Origin: Streptomyces musisoli
Lineage (GTDB): Bacteria; Actinomycetota; Actinomycetes; Streptomycetales; Streptomycetaceae
Assembly: GCF_016741855.1 (NCBI RefSeq)
Contig: NZ_JAERRH010000007.1
Coordinates: 248,001-312,000, forward strand
Direction of reading: 5' to 3'
DNA length: 64,000 nt
Positions 1 through 7,285 of this stretch are shown here, one piece after another. The notes under the pieces were generated by a model. The model was not told the origin of the DNA, searched no databases, and was given only the letters and a program-made list of their open reading frames with translations. Both the position numbers and the translations under genes were made by a program. Within the stretch, counting starts at the first letter, position 1; every line of letters begins with the position of its first letter.

Positions 1-195
1 CTGGACAACCGCGTCGAGTTCGGCGTGTGGGGAGGCATGACGGAGCGGGAGCGCCGCGCACTGCTGCGTCGGCGGCCCACCGTGACCTCCTGGCGCAGAC
101 TGCTGGAAACCGCCCGCTCGGAGTACGAGCGGGGCACCGGGATCGTGCCCCTCGACAACGACGAGGTGTACGAGAACTACGCGGCCGTGAGCTGA
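1..195 (+). CDS. wblA: WhiB-family iron-sulfur regulator, C-terminal part (WblA-like)
   Basis: This is the last 64 codons of a gene whose start lies before the window. The reading frame opens with a GVWGG turn (residues 8-12 of the fragment) followed by the basic stretch TERERRALLRRRP, the signature of WhiB-like proteins, in which the G[VI]WGG loop and basic tail follow the [4Fe-4S]-binding cysteines. The cysteines themselves lie outside the window. WhiB-like proteins are cytoplasmic redox-sensitive transcription factors that work with the principal sigma factor. The call as wblA rests on the acidic ending after the basic motif and on the neighbours, two ArsA-like ATPases facing it, which is the wblA neighbourhood I remember in Streptomyces. 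WblA influences the switch from aerial growth to sporulation and antibiotic production. Family assignment is firm; the paralogue is inferred from context. Confidence 0.85.
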   Translation: MDNRVEFGVWGGMTERERRALLRRRPTVTSWRRLLETARSEYERGTGIVPLDNDEVYENYAAVS

Positions 196-468
196 GGGCA
201 TCCCCTCCGGCCGCATCCATGGGCCGACGGCCGCCCGGACACGACGGCAGTAGGTGTGCCGACGTGAGCCGCGCGGAGGCCCGGCAGGGTACGGCCTGTA
301 TCGCGGCGGTACGGCCTGTGTCGCCGGGATGCGACCACCGTGTCGCGCCTGAGGATGTCGTGCCTGCGGGTGCCGTGCAGGTGACCGCCCGCGCCGTATG
401 AGGGCCGAGAGGCGCCGCGCGCCCGGGTGGGCCGTGTGAGCGCAGAGCTGTCCGTGCTGTGTGCCTGC

Positions 469-1851
469 CTATATGTGCTCCGGGTGTTCTGGGTGCTCCG
501 GCCGTTCGGCCGCCAGCCGGTCCCCGATGTCCCGCAGGCCCACGAGGTCGTGGACATCGCCGGGCAGCGCGGGTACTTCGACCACCGCCACCTCGGGGTG
601 GCGGGCGGTGAAGCGGTCGCGCGTGCGCTGCTCGCGCGAGAGCAGCTGCATGCGGTCGGCGTGCAGCCGCAGCAGGCCCGCGGTGAGCCGGTCGACGGAG
701 TGCTCCGTGTCGGCGGGGGAGCCTTCCTCGGGAGCATTGGCGGGGGCATCGGCTGCGGTCTCGGTTGCGGAAGATTGTGAACTGCCGTACGTGTCGGGAG
801 AGTTACGAAGACTTGCTTTCCCGTCCGCCTGATCCACAATGCGGCGGTCCTCAAGATTTTCCGCGGCGGCGAGCGCCCGCTCGGCGGACAGCCGGCCGGC
901 ACCGCTGCCGTGGACCCGGTTGAGCACCAGACCCACCAGCGGCATGTCCTCCGCGGCCAGCCGCTCCACGAAGTAGGCGGCCTCGCGCAGCGCGTCCCGC
1001 TCCGGAGCCGCCACCACCAGGAAGGCCGTGCCGGGCGCCTGGAGCAGCTTGTAGGTGGCGTCCGCGCGCGTGCGGAAACCGCCGAAGGTGGTGTCCATCG
1101 CGGCCACGAACGTCTGCACGTCCTTCAGCAGCTGACCGCCCAGCAGCTTGCCGAGCGTGCCGGTCATCATCGACATGCCGACGTTGAGGAACGCCATCCC
1201 CGCGCGTCCGCCGAGCTTCGCCGGTGCGGTCAGCAGGCGGATGAGCCGGCCGTCCAGGAAGGAGCCGAGCCTTTTGGGCGCGTCGAGGAAGTCCAGCGCC
1301 GAGCGGGACGGCGGGGTGTCGACCACGATCAGGTCCCACTCGTCCTTCGCCCGCAGCTGGCCCAGCTTCTCCATCGCCATGTACTCCTGCGTGCCCGCGA
1401 AGCCCGCCGAGAGCGACTGGTAGAAGGGGTTCGCCAGGATCGCGGCGGCGCGCTCGGGGTCCGCGTGCGCCTCCACGACCTCGTCGAAGGTGCGCTTCAT
1501 GTCGAGCATCATGGCGTGCAGCTCGCCGTCGCCGTCGGTGCCCTTCACCTTGCGCGGCACGTTGTCCAGGGAGTCGATGCCCATCGACTGGGCCAGCCGC
1601 CTGGCCGGGTCGATGGTCAGGACGACCACCTTGCGGCCCCGCTCGGCCGCCCGGAGCCCGAGCGCCGCCGCGGTCGTCGTCTTGCCGACCCCGCCCGAGC
1701 CGCAGCACACCACGATCCGCGTCTTCGGGTCGTCCAGCAGCGGATCGATGTCGAGCACGCGCGCGGGGGCCAGCCGCCGTGCCGCCTCCTGCGGCTCGGC
1801 CGTCCCGCGCCCCTCGCGGGCCTTCCGTGCCTCCGCCCGGTCAGGACTCAT
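469..1851 (-). CDS. ArsA/Get3-like anion-transporting ATPase, second of a pair
   Basis: Cytoplasmic P-loop ATPase of 460 residues in the ArsA/GET3 branch of the SIMIBI class. A deviant Walker A with the signature lysine (GSGGVGKTTT) lies at residues 51-60, followed by a TIDPARRLAQSMG segment resembling the ArsA switch I region and a VVDTPPSRSALDFLDAP switch II-like motif. About 45 N-terminal residues precede the P-loop, and a polar alanine- and acid-rich stretch lies near the C-terminus. The ATG at 1849-1851 overlaps the stop of the upstream ATPase (ATGA), so the two are translationally coupled and may form a heterodimer. Such pairs sit beside wblA in streptomycetes. The cargo is unknown: arsenite export is unlikely because no ArsB or ArsR is nearby, and the CxxC zinc site of Get3 is not evident. 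Family is sure; role is open. Confidence 0.9.
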   Translation of the reverse strand: MSPDRAEARKAREGRGTAEPQEAARRLAPARVLDIDPLLDDPKTRIVVCCGSGGVGKTTTAAALGLRAAERGRKVVVLTIDPARRLAQSMGIDSLDNVPRKVKGTDGDGELHAMMLDMKRTFDEVVEAHADPERAAAILANPFYQSLSAGFAGTQEYMAMEKLGQLRAKDEWDLIVVDTPPSRSALDFLDAPKRLGSFLDGRLIRLLTAPAKLGGRAGMAFLNVGMSMMTGTLGKLLGGQLLKDVQTFVAAMDTTFGGFRTRADATYKLLQAPGTAFLVVAAPERDALREAAYFVERLAAEDMPLVGLVLNRVHGSGAGRLSAERALAAAENLEDRRIVDQADGKASLRNSPDTYGSSQSSATETAADAPANAPEEGSPADTEHSVDRLTAGLLRLHADRMQLLSREQRTRDRFTARHPEVAVVEVPALPGDVHDLVGLRDIGDRLAAERPEHPEHPEHI

Positions 1852-2825
1852 GACAACCCCTGCTTCCGCAGCTCGGTGGCGAGTTCGTACAGGCCCGCGA
1901 GGTCCATGCCCTCGGCGAGCAGCGGCAGTTCGTGCAGCGGCAGGCCCAGCTCGCCGAGGACCGCGCGCTGCTCCTGCTCCAGCGCGTACCGCTCGGCGTA
2001 CTCCGCGGCCTGCTCCAGCAGCGGGTCCACCAGCTTCTCGGCGTTCCCGCCCCGCCGGGCCCCGCCCAGTCCGGCCGTGGAGAGCGCCTGTGCCACCGAG
2101 GAACGCTCCACGGTCCGTACGAGTTCCAGGTCGGCCGCGTCCAACACCTCGGGCCGGACCATGTTCACGATGACGCGGCCCACCGGGAGGCGTGCCGCGC
2201 GGAGTTCGGCGATGCCGTCGGCGGTCTCCTGGACCGGCATCTCCTCCAGCAGCGTCACCAGGTGCACCGCCGTCTCCGGCGACTTCAGCACTCGCATGAC
2301 GGCCTGCGCCTGATTGTGTATCGGGCCGATCTTCGCGAGGCCCGCCACCTCGTCGTTGACGTTCAGGAAGCGGGTGATGCGGCCGGTCGGCGGGGCGTCC
2401 ATGACGACGTAGTCGTAGACGAACCGCCCGGACCGGTCCTTGCGGCGCACCGCCTCGCACGCCTTGCCGGTCAGCAGGACGTCCCTGAGGCCGGGCGCGA
2501 CGGTGGTGGCGAAGTCGATCGCGCCGAGCTTCTTCAGCGCCCGGCCCGCGCCACCGAGTTTGTAGAACATCTGGAGATAGTCCAGAAGGGCCAGTTCGGG
2601 ATCGATGGCGAGGGCGTACACCTCGCCGCCTCCCGGAGCGACCGCGATCTTCCGTTCCTCGTACGGAAGCGCTTCCGTCTCGAAGAGTTGTGCGATGCCC
2701 TGCCGGCCCTCGACCTCTACGAGAAGCGTCCGCTTCCCCTCGGTCGCGAGGGCCAGCGCGAGTGCGGCGGCGACCGTCGTCTTTCCGGTCCCGCCCTTGC
2801 CGCTGACGACCTGGAGCCTGCTCAC
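1848..2825 (-). CDS. ArsA/Get3-like ATPase, first of a pair
   Basis: P-loop ATPase of 325 residues. The deviant Walker A (GKGGTGKTT) is at residues 9-17, directly after the first beta strand, and the switch II-like motif VVMDAPPTGRITRFL sits near residue 145. The chosen start is GTG at 2823-2825, which puts the P-loop at the family's normal distance from the N-terminus. The gene ends in a 4-bp overlap with the second ATPase, so the two are one operon. The long alpha-helical middle segment after the switch II motif resembles the client-binding helical subdomain of ArsA/Get3 proteins. Without a membrane partner in view, possible roles include targeting of membrane proteins or a regulatory ATPase linked to wblA; both are inference. 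Confidence 0.9.
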   Translation of the reverse strand: MSRLQVVSGKGGTGKTTVAAALALALATEGKRTLLVEVEGRQGIAQLFETEALPYEERKIAVAPGGGEVYALAIDPELALLDYLQMFYKLGGAGRALKKLGAIDFATTVAPGLRDVLLTGKACEAVRRKDRSGRFVYDYVVMDAPPTGRITRFLNVNDEVAGLAKIGPIHNQAQAVMRVLKSPETAVHLVTLLEEMPVQETADGIAELRAARLPVGRVIVNMVRPEVLDAADLELVRTVERSSVAQALSTAGLGGARRGGNAEKLVDPLLEQAAEYAERYALEQEQRAVLGELGLPLHELPLLAEGMDLAGLYELATELRKQGLS

Positions 2826-2868
2826 ATCTTCGAGACTAACCAGTCCGGCCGACGGTCACGCGGGAGGC

Positions 2869-2877
2869 TGTGGATAA
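2869..2877 (-). promoter_or_regulatory. DnaA-box-like 9-mer
   Basis: On the minus strand this reads TTATCCACA, identical to the classic bacterial DnaA box. It lies in the short intergenic stretch between the divergent ArsA-like and DUF4177 genes. A single box may be a chance match or a minor titration site. Confidence 0.35.
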
Positions 2878-2930
2878 CGGGGGCGTGGTGGGCCGCCTGA
2901 CCCTCCCGTCACAGCGGCTACAGTCGGCCC

Positions 2931-3092
2931 ATGACCAAGTGGGAATACGCAACCGTGCCGCTGCTCGTCCATGCCACGAAGCAGATTCTGGACACCTGGG
3001 GCGAGGACGGCTGGGAGCTCGTCCAGGTCGTGCCCGGGCCGAACAACCCCGAGCAGCTCGTGGCCTACCTGAAGCGGGAGAAGCAGGCGTGA
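2931..3092 (+). CDS. DUF4177-like small protein
   Basis: A 53-residue protein starting MTKWEYATVPLL and containing the GEDGWELVQVVPGP core typical of DUF4177 proteins (a short beta-strand-rich fold in which a YATVP-type strand is followed by the GWELV turn). No signal peptide or membrane segment is visible. Its TGA overlaps the GTG of the RidA-like gene, so the two are coupled. The function of the family is unknown. The small size, clear codon bias and conserved motif make it a real gene. Confidence 0.85.
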   Translation: MTKWEYATVPLLVHATKQILDTWGEDGWELVQVVPGPNNPEQLVAYLKREKQA

Positions 3093-3553
3093 GCGCGGTC
3101 GAGGAGAAGCTGGCGCAACTGGGCCTGACCCTGCCGGAGGTCGTGCCGCCGCTGGCCGCGTACCAGCCGGCCGTGCAGTCCGGGGTGTACGTCTACACCG
3201 CCGGCCAGCTGCCGATGGTGGAGGGCAAGCTGCCGGTCACCGGGAAGGTGGGCGCCGAGGTCACGCCGGAGGAGGCCAAGGACCTGGCCCGCACCTGCGC
3301 GCTGAACGCGCTCGCCGCCGTGAAGTCCGTCGCCGGTGACCTGGACCGCATCGCGCGCGTGGTGAAGGTCGTCGGCTTCGTCGCCTCGGCGTCCGACTTC
3401 ACCGGTCAGCCCGGCGTCGTCAACGGCGCCAGCGAACTGCTCGGCGAGGTCCTCGGCGACAAGGGCGTGCACGCCCGCAGCGCGGTCGGCGTCGCGGTGC
3501 TGCCGCTGGACGCGCCGGTCGAGGTCGAGATCCAGGTGGAACTCGCCCAGTAG
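3089..3553 (+). CDS. RidA/YjgF-family protein
   Basis: A 154-residue cytoplasmic protein of the RidA (Rid/YER057c/UK114) superfamily. It shows the strand-turn GVYVYTAGQLPMVEG near residues 31-45, an RTCALNALAAVKSVAGDLDRI helix-turn and the C-terminal GVAVLPLDAPVEVEIQVEL strand. This longer, YjgH-like arrangement lacks the RIP arginine motif of enamine-deaminating RidA, so imine/enamine hydrolysis cannot be assumed. The start GTG overlaps the previous stop (GTGA). Orthologues sit beside a Nudix and a metallo-beta-lactamase gene in streptomycetes, as here, suggesting metabolite repair, but that is inference. Confidence 0.88.
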   Translation: MSAVEEKLAQLGLTLPEVVPPLAAYQPAVQSGVYVYTAGQLPMVEGKLPVTGKVGAEVTPEEAKDLARTCALNALAAVKSVAGDLDRIARVVKVVGFVASASDFTGQPGVVNGASELLGEVLGDKGVHARSAVGVAVLPLDAPVEVEIQVELAQ

Positions 3554-3611
3554 GCCACCGCGACCCCGGGCGCCCCTCGAACATTCGCCCTATACGGGAT
3601 AGCCTCCGGCC

Positions 3612-4577
3612 ATGGCGAACGGTCAGTGGTATCCCCCGGAGTGGCCGGACCGCATCCGCGCGCTCGCGGACGGCACGCTCACCCCGGTGACCCCCCGGCG
3701 CGCGGCCACGGTGCTGCTCCTGAAGGACACCCCGGGCGGCCCGGTCGTCCACATGCTGCGCAGACGCGCCTCCATGGCCTTCGCCGGAGGCGCGTACGCA
3801 TATCCCGGGGGCGGTGTCGACCCGCGTGACGACGACCGTCAGATCCGCTGGGCGGGCCCCACGCGCGCGTGGTGGGCCGAGCGGCTCGGTGTCGACGCGG
3901 CGGGCGCCCAGGCGATCGTCTGCGCGGCCGTGCGGGAGACCTACGAGGAGGCCGGCGTGCTGCTCGCCGGGCCCGGCCCGGACACGGTCGTCGGCGACAC
4001 CACCGGGGACGACTGGGAGGCCGACCGCGCCGCCCTGGTCGCGCGCGAGCTGTCCTTCGCCGAGTTCCTGGACCGGCGCGGCCTGGTACTGCGCTCGGAC
4101 CTGCTGGGCGCCTGGACTCGGTGGATCACCCCCGAGTTCGAGGCCCGCCGCTACGACACGTGGTTCTTCGTGGCCGCCCTGCCCGAGGGACAGCGCACCC
4201 GGAACGCCTCCACGGAGGCCGACCGCACCGTGTGGATCCGCCCCGCGGAGGCCGCCGCCGGGTACGACAAGGGCGAACTGCTGATGATGCCGCCCACCAT
4301 CGCCACCCTGCGCCAGCTGCTCCCGTACGGCACCGCCGCCGAGACGCTGGCCGCCGCGCCCGCGCGCGACCTGACACCGGTACTGGCGCGCGCCCGCCTC
4401 CAGGACGGCGAGATCGTCCTGTCCTGGCCCGGGCACGACGAATTCACCAAGCATGTCCCGACGACCGGGACGGCCGCGACGGCGGCGGTGACGACCGCCG
4501 AGGCGGGTACGCGGACGAAGAGCCCGGCGCACCCCCAGACAACCACCCCGTCGACCACCGGTGGAGGCCCCGTATGA
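3612..4577 (+). CDS. Nudix hydrolase
   Basis: A 321-residue Nudix-domain protein. The Nudix box is split by an insertion: GGGVDPRDDD near residues 66-75, followed by about 30 residues, then AAVRETYEEAGVLL near residues 105-118, giving the metal-binding RExxEEAG helix. The preceding AATVLLLKD strand and RRRASMAFAGGAYAYPGG are typical of the NUDT19/RppH-like extended group that cleaves nucleoside diphosphate-linked substrates such as CoA derivatives. The last 30 residues are a Thr/Ala-rich tail of low complexity. Its stop overlaps the ATG of the metallo-beta-lactamase gene (ATGA), giving a coupled pair. Substrate is not predictable from the sequence. Confidence 0.9.
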   Translation: MANGQWYPPEWPDRIRALADGTLTPVTPRRAATVLLLKDTPGGPVVHMLRRRASMAFAGGAYAYPGGGVDPRDDDRQIRWAGPTRAWWAERLGVDAAGAQAIVCAAVRETYEEAGVLLAGPGPDTVVGDTTGDDWEADRAALVARELSFAEFLDRRGLVLRSDLLGAWTRWITPEFEARRYDTWFFVAALPEGQRTRNASTEADRTVWIRPAEAAAGYDKGELLMMPPTIATLRQLLPYGTAAETLAAAPARDLTPVLARARLQDGEIVLSWPGHDEFTKHVPTTGTAATAAVTTAEAGTRTKSPAHPQTTTPSTTGGGPV

Positions 4578-5404
4578 CCGACGCAAGCGTCCTGCCGGGC
4601 CAGCCACGGGGCTCAGTCCTCTCGGGTCCGGCCACCGAACGCGCGGTCAACGTCCTCGCGCCCAACGCCTCCGCGATGACCCTGGACGGCACCAACACCT
4701 GGATCGTGGCCGAGCCGGACTCCGACCTGGCCGTGGTCATCGACCCGGGCCCGCTGGACGACGACCACCTGCGCAACGTCGTGGACACGGCCGAGAAGGC
4801 CGGCAAGCGCGTAGCCCTTACCCTGCTGACCCACGGTCACCCCGACCACGCGGAAGGCGCCGGCCGCTTCGCCGAACTGACCGCCACGCGTGTGCGTGCC
4901 CTCGATCCGGCCCTGCGGCTCGGCGACGAGGGTCTGGCCGCGGGCGACGTGATCGCCCTCGGCGGCCTGGAGCTGAGGGTCGTACCGACCCCCGGGCACA
5001 CCGCGGACTCGCTGTCCTTCCATCTCCCGGCCGACCGCGCCGTACTGACCGGCGACACCGTCCTCGGGCGCGGTACGACGGTCGTGGCCCACCCCGACGG
5101 CCGGCTCGGGGATTACCTGGACTCCCTGCGACGGCTGAGGTCCCTGACGGTGGACGACGGCGTGCACACCGTCCTGCCGGGCCACGGGCCGGTCCTGGAG
5201 GACGCCCAGGGCGCCGTCGAGTACTACCTCGCCCACCGCGCCCACCGGCTCGCCCAGGTGGAGACCGCGGTCGAGGACGGCCACCGCTCCCCGGCCGAGG
5301 TCGTCGCCCACGTCTACGCCGACGTGGACCGCTCGCTGTGGCCGGCGGCGGAACTCTCGGTCCGCGCCCAGCTGGACTACCTCAGCGAGCACGGGCTGAT
5401 CTAG
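4574..5404 (+). CDS. Metallo-beta-lactamase-fold hydrolase (glyoxalase II/LACTB2-like)
   Basis: A 276-residue MBL-fold hydrolase. The metal-binding motif THGHPDHAEGA (HxHxDH) lies near residues 88-98; further ligands are the histidine in TPGHTADSLSF, the aspartate in LTGDTVLGRGT and the histidine in LPGHGPVLED. The C-terminal helical part with HRAHRLAQVE and a winged-helix-like end (WPAAELSVRAQLDYL) matches LACTB2/RNase BN-type MBL proteins. It is translationally coupled to the Nudix gene. It probably acts in the cytoplasm as a thioester or phosphodiester hydrolase; the exact substrate is unknown. Confidence 0.92.
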   Translation: MTDASVLPGQPRGSVLSGPATERAVNVLAPNASAMTLDGTNTWIVAEPDSDLAVVIDPGPLDDDHLRNVVDTAEKAGKRVALTLLTHGHPDHAEGAGRFAELTATRVRALDPALRLGDEGLAAGDVIALGGLELRVVPTPGHTADSLSFHLPADRAVLTGDTVLGRGTTVVAHPDGRLGDYLDSLRRLRSLTVDDGVHTVLPGHGPVLEDAQGAVEYYLAHRAHRLAQVETAVEDGHRSPAEVVAHVYADVDRSLWPAAELSVRAQLDYLSEHGLI

Positions 5405-5416
5405 GGCCCGTCCGGA

Positions 5417-6265
5417 TCACGCCGGGCTCGCCGGAGGGGGGCCCTGGTCCGGGCGGGGCGCCTTGGTGCCGTGCACGCGCGCGTACTCCTCGGCGAGCCA
5501 GGGCCCGAGGTCGTCCACGTAGGACCGCAGGACGTCCGGGTCGCCGACGGGTTCGTAGCCGCGGTGCGCCGCCGTACGCAGCTGTGCGGCCCGCTCGGGG
5601 TAGTACACGGCGAACGCCTCGGCCATCTCCCGCAGATCGCTGGTCCAGCCCTGCCAGCGCGGCATGACCAGGGTGAAGCCGGTGCGGACGAGGTGCCGGG
5701 ACATGAAGCGCACGAGCGGCCGGCGGGCCTCCTCGGTGTCCGGGGCGCCCTCGATCCGCTCCCGCCAGCGCGGCAGCCACCGGGCGAGGTCGCCGTTGGT
5801 CTCGCGGGCGAGCAGGGAGCCGGGGCGGTAGCGCGGCAGGCGCCCGGCGAGGTCCTCACCGAGCAGCGGGGTGCACAGGCAGGCGACGAACCAGCCCAGG
5901 TCGTACCGCTCCGCTTCGCTCAGCAGCCGCTCCCGGCCGTAGAGCAGCGTGCCGACGCCGTCGATCTGGGTGAACTCCTCGTCGACCGCCTCGCCGAGGG
6001 CCCGTACGGCGTCCCGGTCGCCCTCGGCCGGCTCCTCGCGCAGGGCGATCAGGAGGTCCAGGTCGCTGCGCCCAACGCGCGCGGTGCCGCGCGGAATCGA
6101 CCCGTAGAGGTACGCGCTGTGCAGCCGTTCCCCGAAGGCGTCCAGGATCCGGTCGCGGGCGGCGGCCACGACTGGGCGGAAGACGTCGGGAACGCGCGCG
6201 AGGGAGCCTTCGCGCGCGATGAAGCCCTGGGCGTCGAGTCCGGGACGGTGAGCGGTGTCGGCCAT
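5417..6265 (-). CDS. Nucleotidyltransferase-fold protein (aminoglycoside adenylyltransferase-like)
   Basis: A 282-residue protein with a minimal nucleotidyltransferase domain: LYGSIPRGTARVGRSDLDLLI (GSxxRG followed by SDLDL, with the two metal-binding aspartates) around residues 52-72. The C-terminal half is helical with an HLVRTGFTLVMPRWQGWTSDL segment, as in aminoglycoside 3''/9-adenylyltransferase relatives. It could add nucleotides to a small molecule, but a resistance role is not shown. It is convergent with the MBL gene, only 12 bp away. The ATG at 6265 has no strong ribosome binding site, so the start is moderately sure. Confidence 0.85.
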   Translation of the reverse strand: MADTAHRPGLDAQGFIAREGSLARVPDVFRPVVAAARDRILDAFGERLHSAYLYGSIPRGTARVGRSDLDLLIALREEPAEGDRDAVRALGEAVDEEFTQIDGVGTLLYGRERLLSEAERYDLGWFVACLCTPLLGEDLAGRLPRYRPGSLLARETNGDLARWLPRWRERIEGAPDTEEARRPLVRFMSRHLVRTGFTLVMPRWQGWTSDLREMAEAFAVYYPERAAQLRTAAHRGYEPVGDPDVLRSYVDDLGPWLAEEYARVHGTKAPRPDQGPPPASPA

Positions 6266-6403
6266 GCGCTCACTGTGTCGCGTACGCCTCGCCGGGGCAG
6301 CTGATTTTCGGGCGCGGGGCAGGCCACTGTCCGCCCGACGCCTGCGGGCCTGGCCGTTGGCGGCGGCAGGTGGGGGGCCGGGGGCCGGAGCCCCCGGGGA
6401 CGG

Positions 6404-7078
6404 TCAGCGTGACCTCTTGGCCAGCCTTTCGACGTCGAGCAGGATCACGGCGCGTGCCTCGAGACGCAGCCAGCCGCGCTGGGCGAAGTCCGCGAGGGCC
6501 TTGTTCACGGTCTCGCGGGAGGCGCCGACCAGCTGGGCCAGCTCCTCCTGGGTGAGGTCGTGGACGACGTGGATGCCCTCCTCGGACTGCACGCCGAAGC
6601 GGCGCGAGAGGTCCAGCAGGGCGCGGGCCACGCGGCCGGGGACGTCGGAGAAGACCAGGTCGGACATGGCGTCGTTGGTCTTGCGCAGACGGCGGGCGAC
6701 GGCCCGCAGCAGGGCGCCGGCCACCTCCGGGCGGACGTTCAGCCAGGGCTGGAGGTCACCGTGGCCGAGACCGAGCAGCTTGACCTCGGTCAGCGCGGTC
6801 GCGGTGGCCGTGCGGGGGCCCGGGTCGAACAGCGACAGTTCGCCGATCAGTTCGCCGGGGCCGACGACGGCGAGCATGTTCTCCCGGCCGTCGGGGGAGG
6901 TGCGGTGCAGCTTGACCTTGCCCTCGGTGACGACGTACAGCCGGTCCCCGGGGTCGCCCTCGTGGAAGAGGGAGTCGCCGCGTGCGAGGGTCACCTCACT
7001 CATGGAGGCGCGAAGCTCCGCGGCCTGCTCGTCGTCGAGAGCCGCGAAGAGCGGGTTGCGCCGCAGAACGTCGTCCAC
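6404..7078 (-). CDS. crp: cAMP receptor protein Crp
   Basis: A 224-residue CRP/FNR-family regulator, essentially the Streptomyces Crp as I remember it. The cyclic-nucleotide-binding beta-roll spans about residues 20-120 with the phosphate-binding cassette GELIGELSLFDPGPRTATA; the dimerisation helix follows, then the winged helix-turn-helix with DLTQEELAQLVGASRETVNKAL near residues 170-190. Crp binds cAMP and controls germination, vegetative growth and antibiotic precursor supply. The GTG start at 7076-7078 is preceded by AAGGAGAG at proper spacing. A good match to the Crp binding motif lies upstream at 7169-7182, so autoregulation is likely. The divergent gene is nth, which could share that site. 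Confidence 0.97.
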   Translation of the reverse strand: MDDVLRRNPLFAALDDEQAAELRASMSEVTLARGDSLFHEGDPGDRLYVVTEGKVKLHRTSPDGRENMLAVVGPGELIGELSLFDPGPRTATATALTEVKLLGLGHGDLQPWLNVRPEVAGALLRAVARRLRKTNDAMSDLVFSDVPGRVARALLDLSRRFGVQSEEGIHVVHDLTQEELAQLVGASRETVNKALADFAQRGWLRLEARAVILLDVERLAKRSR

Positions 7079-7168
7079 GAGTTCTCTCCTTGTCGACCTG
7101 CTCAGGGGATCTTGCTCCCCCTGTGTATCAGGGGACCGTGTTCCCCATTTTGCCGGACGGTCCAAACA

Positions 7169-7182
7169 GTGTGATCTGTCAC
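7169..7182. promoter_or_regulatory. Candidate Crp binding site in the crp-nth intergenic region
   Basis: GTGTGATCTGTCAC fits the GTG-N6-GNCAC pattern that I recall for S. coelicolor Crp and also resembles the general TGTGA-N-TCACA operator. It lies 91 bp upstream of crp and 104 bp upstream of nth, between their divergent starts. Binding here would give crp autoregulation and possibly control of nth. Sequence match seen; function inferred. Confidence 0.6.
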
Positions 7183-7285
7183 AAGGATGCCGCACAGGTG
7201 TCCCGGGGTAAGCGTCAGGGGTCCAATCGGGGGCCGGTCTGCCGGGTCCGGGGCGGATGGCGGTGCCGGGCTTTAGGCTGGCCGG

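Noticed and set aside
5417..6265. Antibiotic resistance gene
   Set aside because: The nucleotidyltransferase fold alone does not show resistance, and the context is housekeeping.
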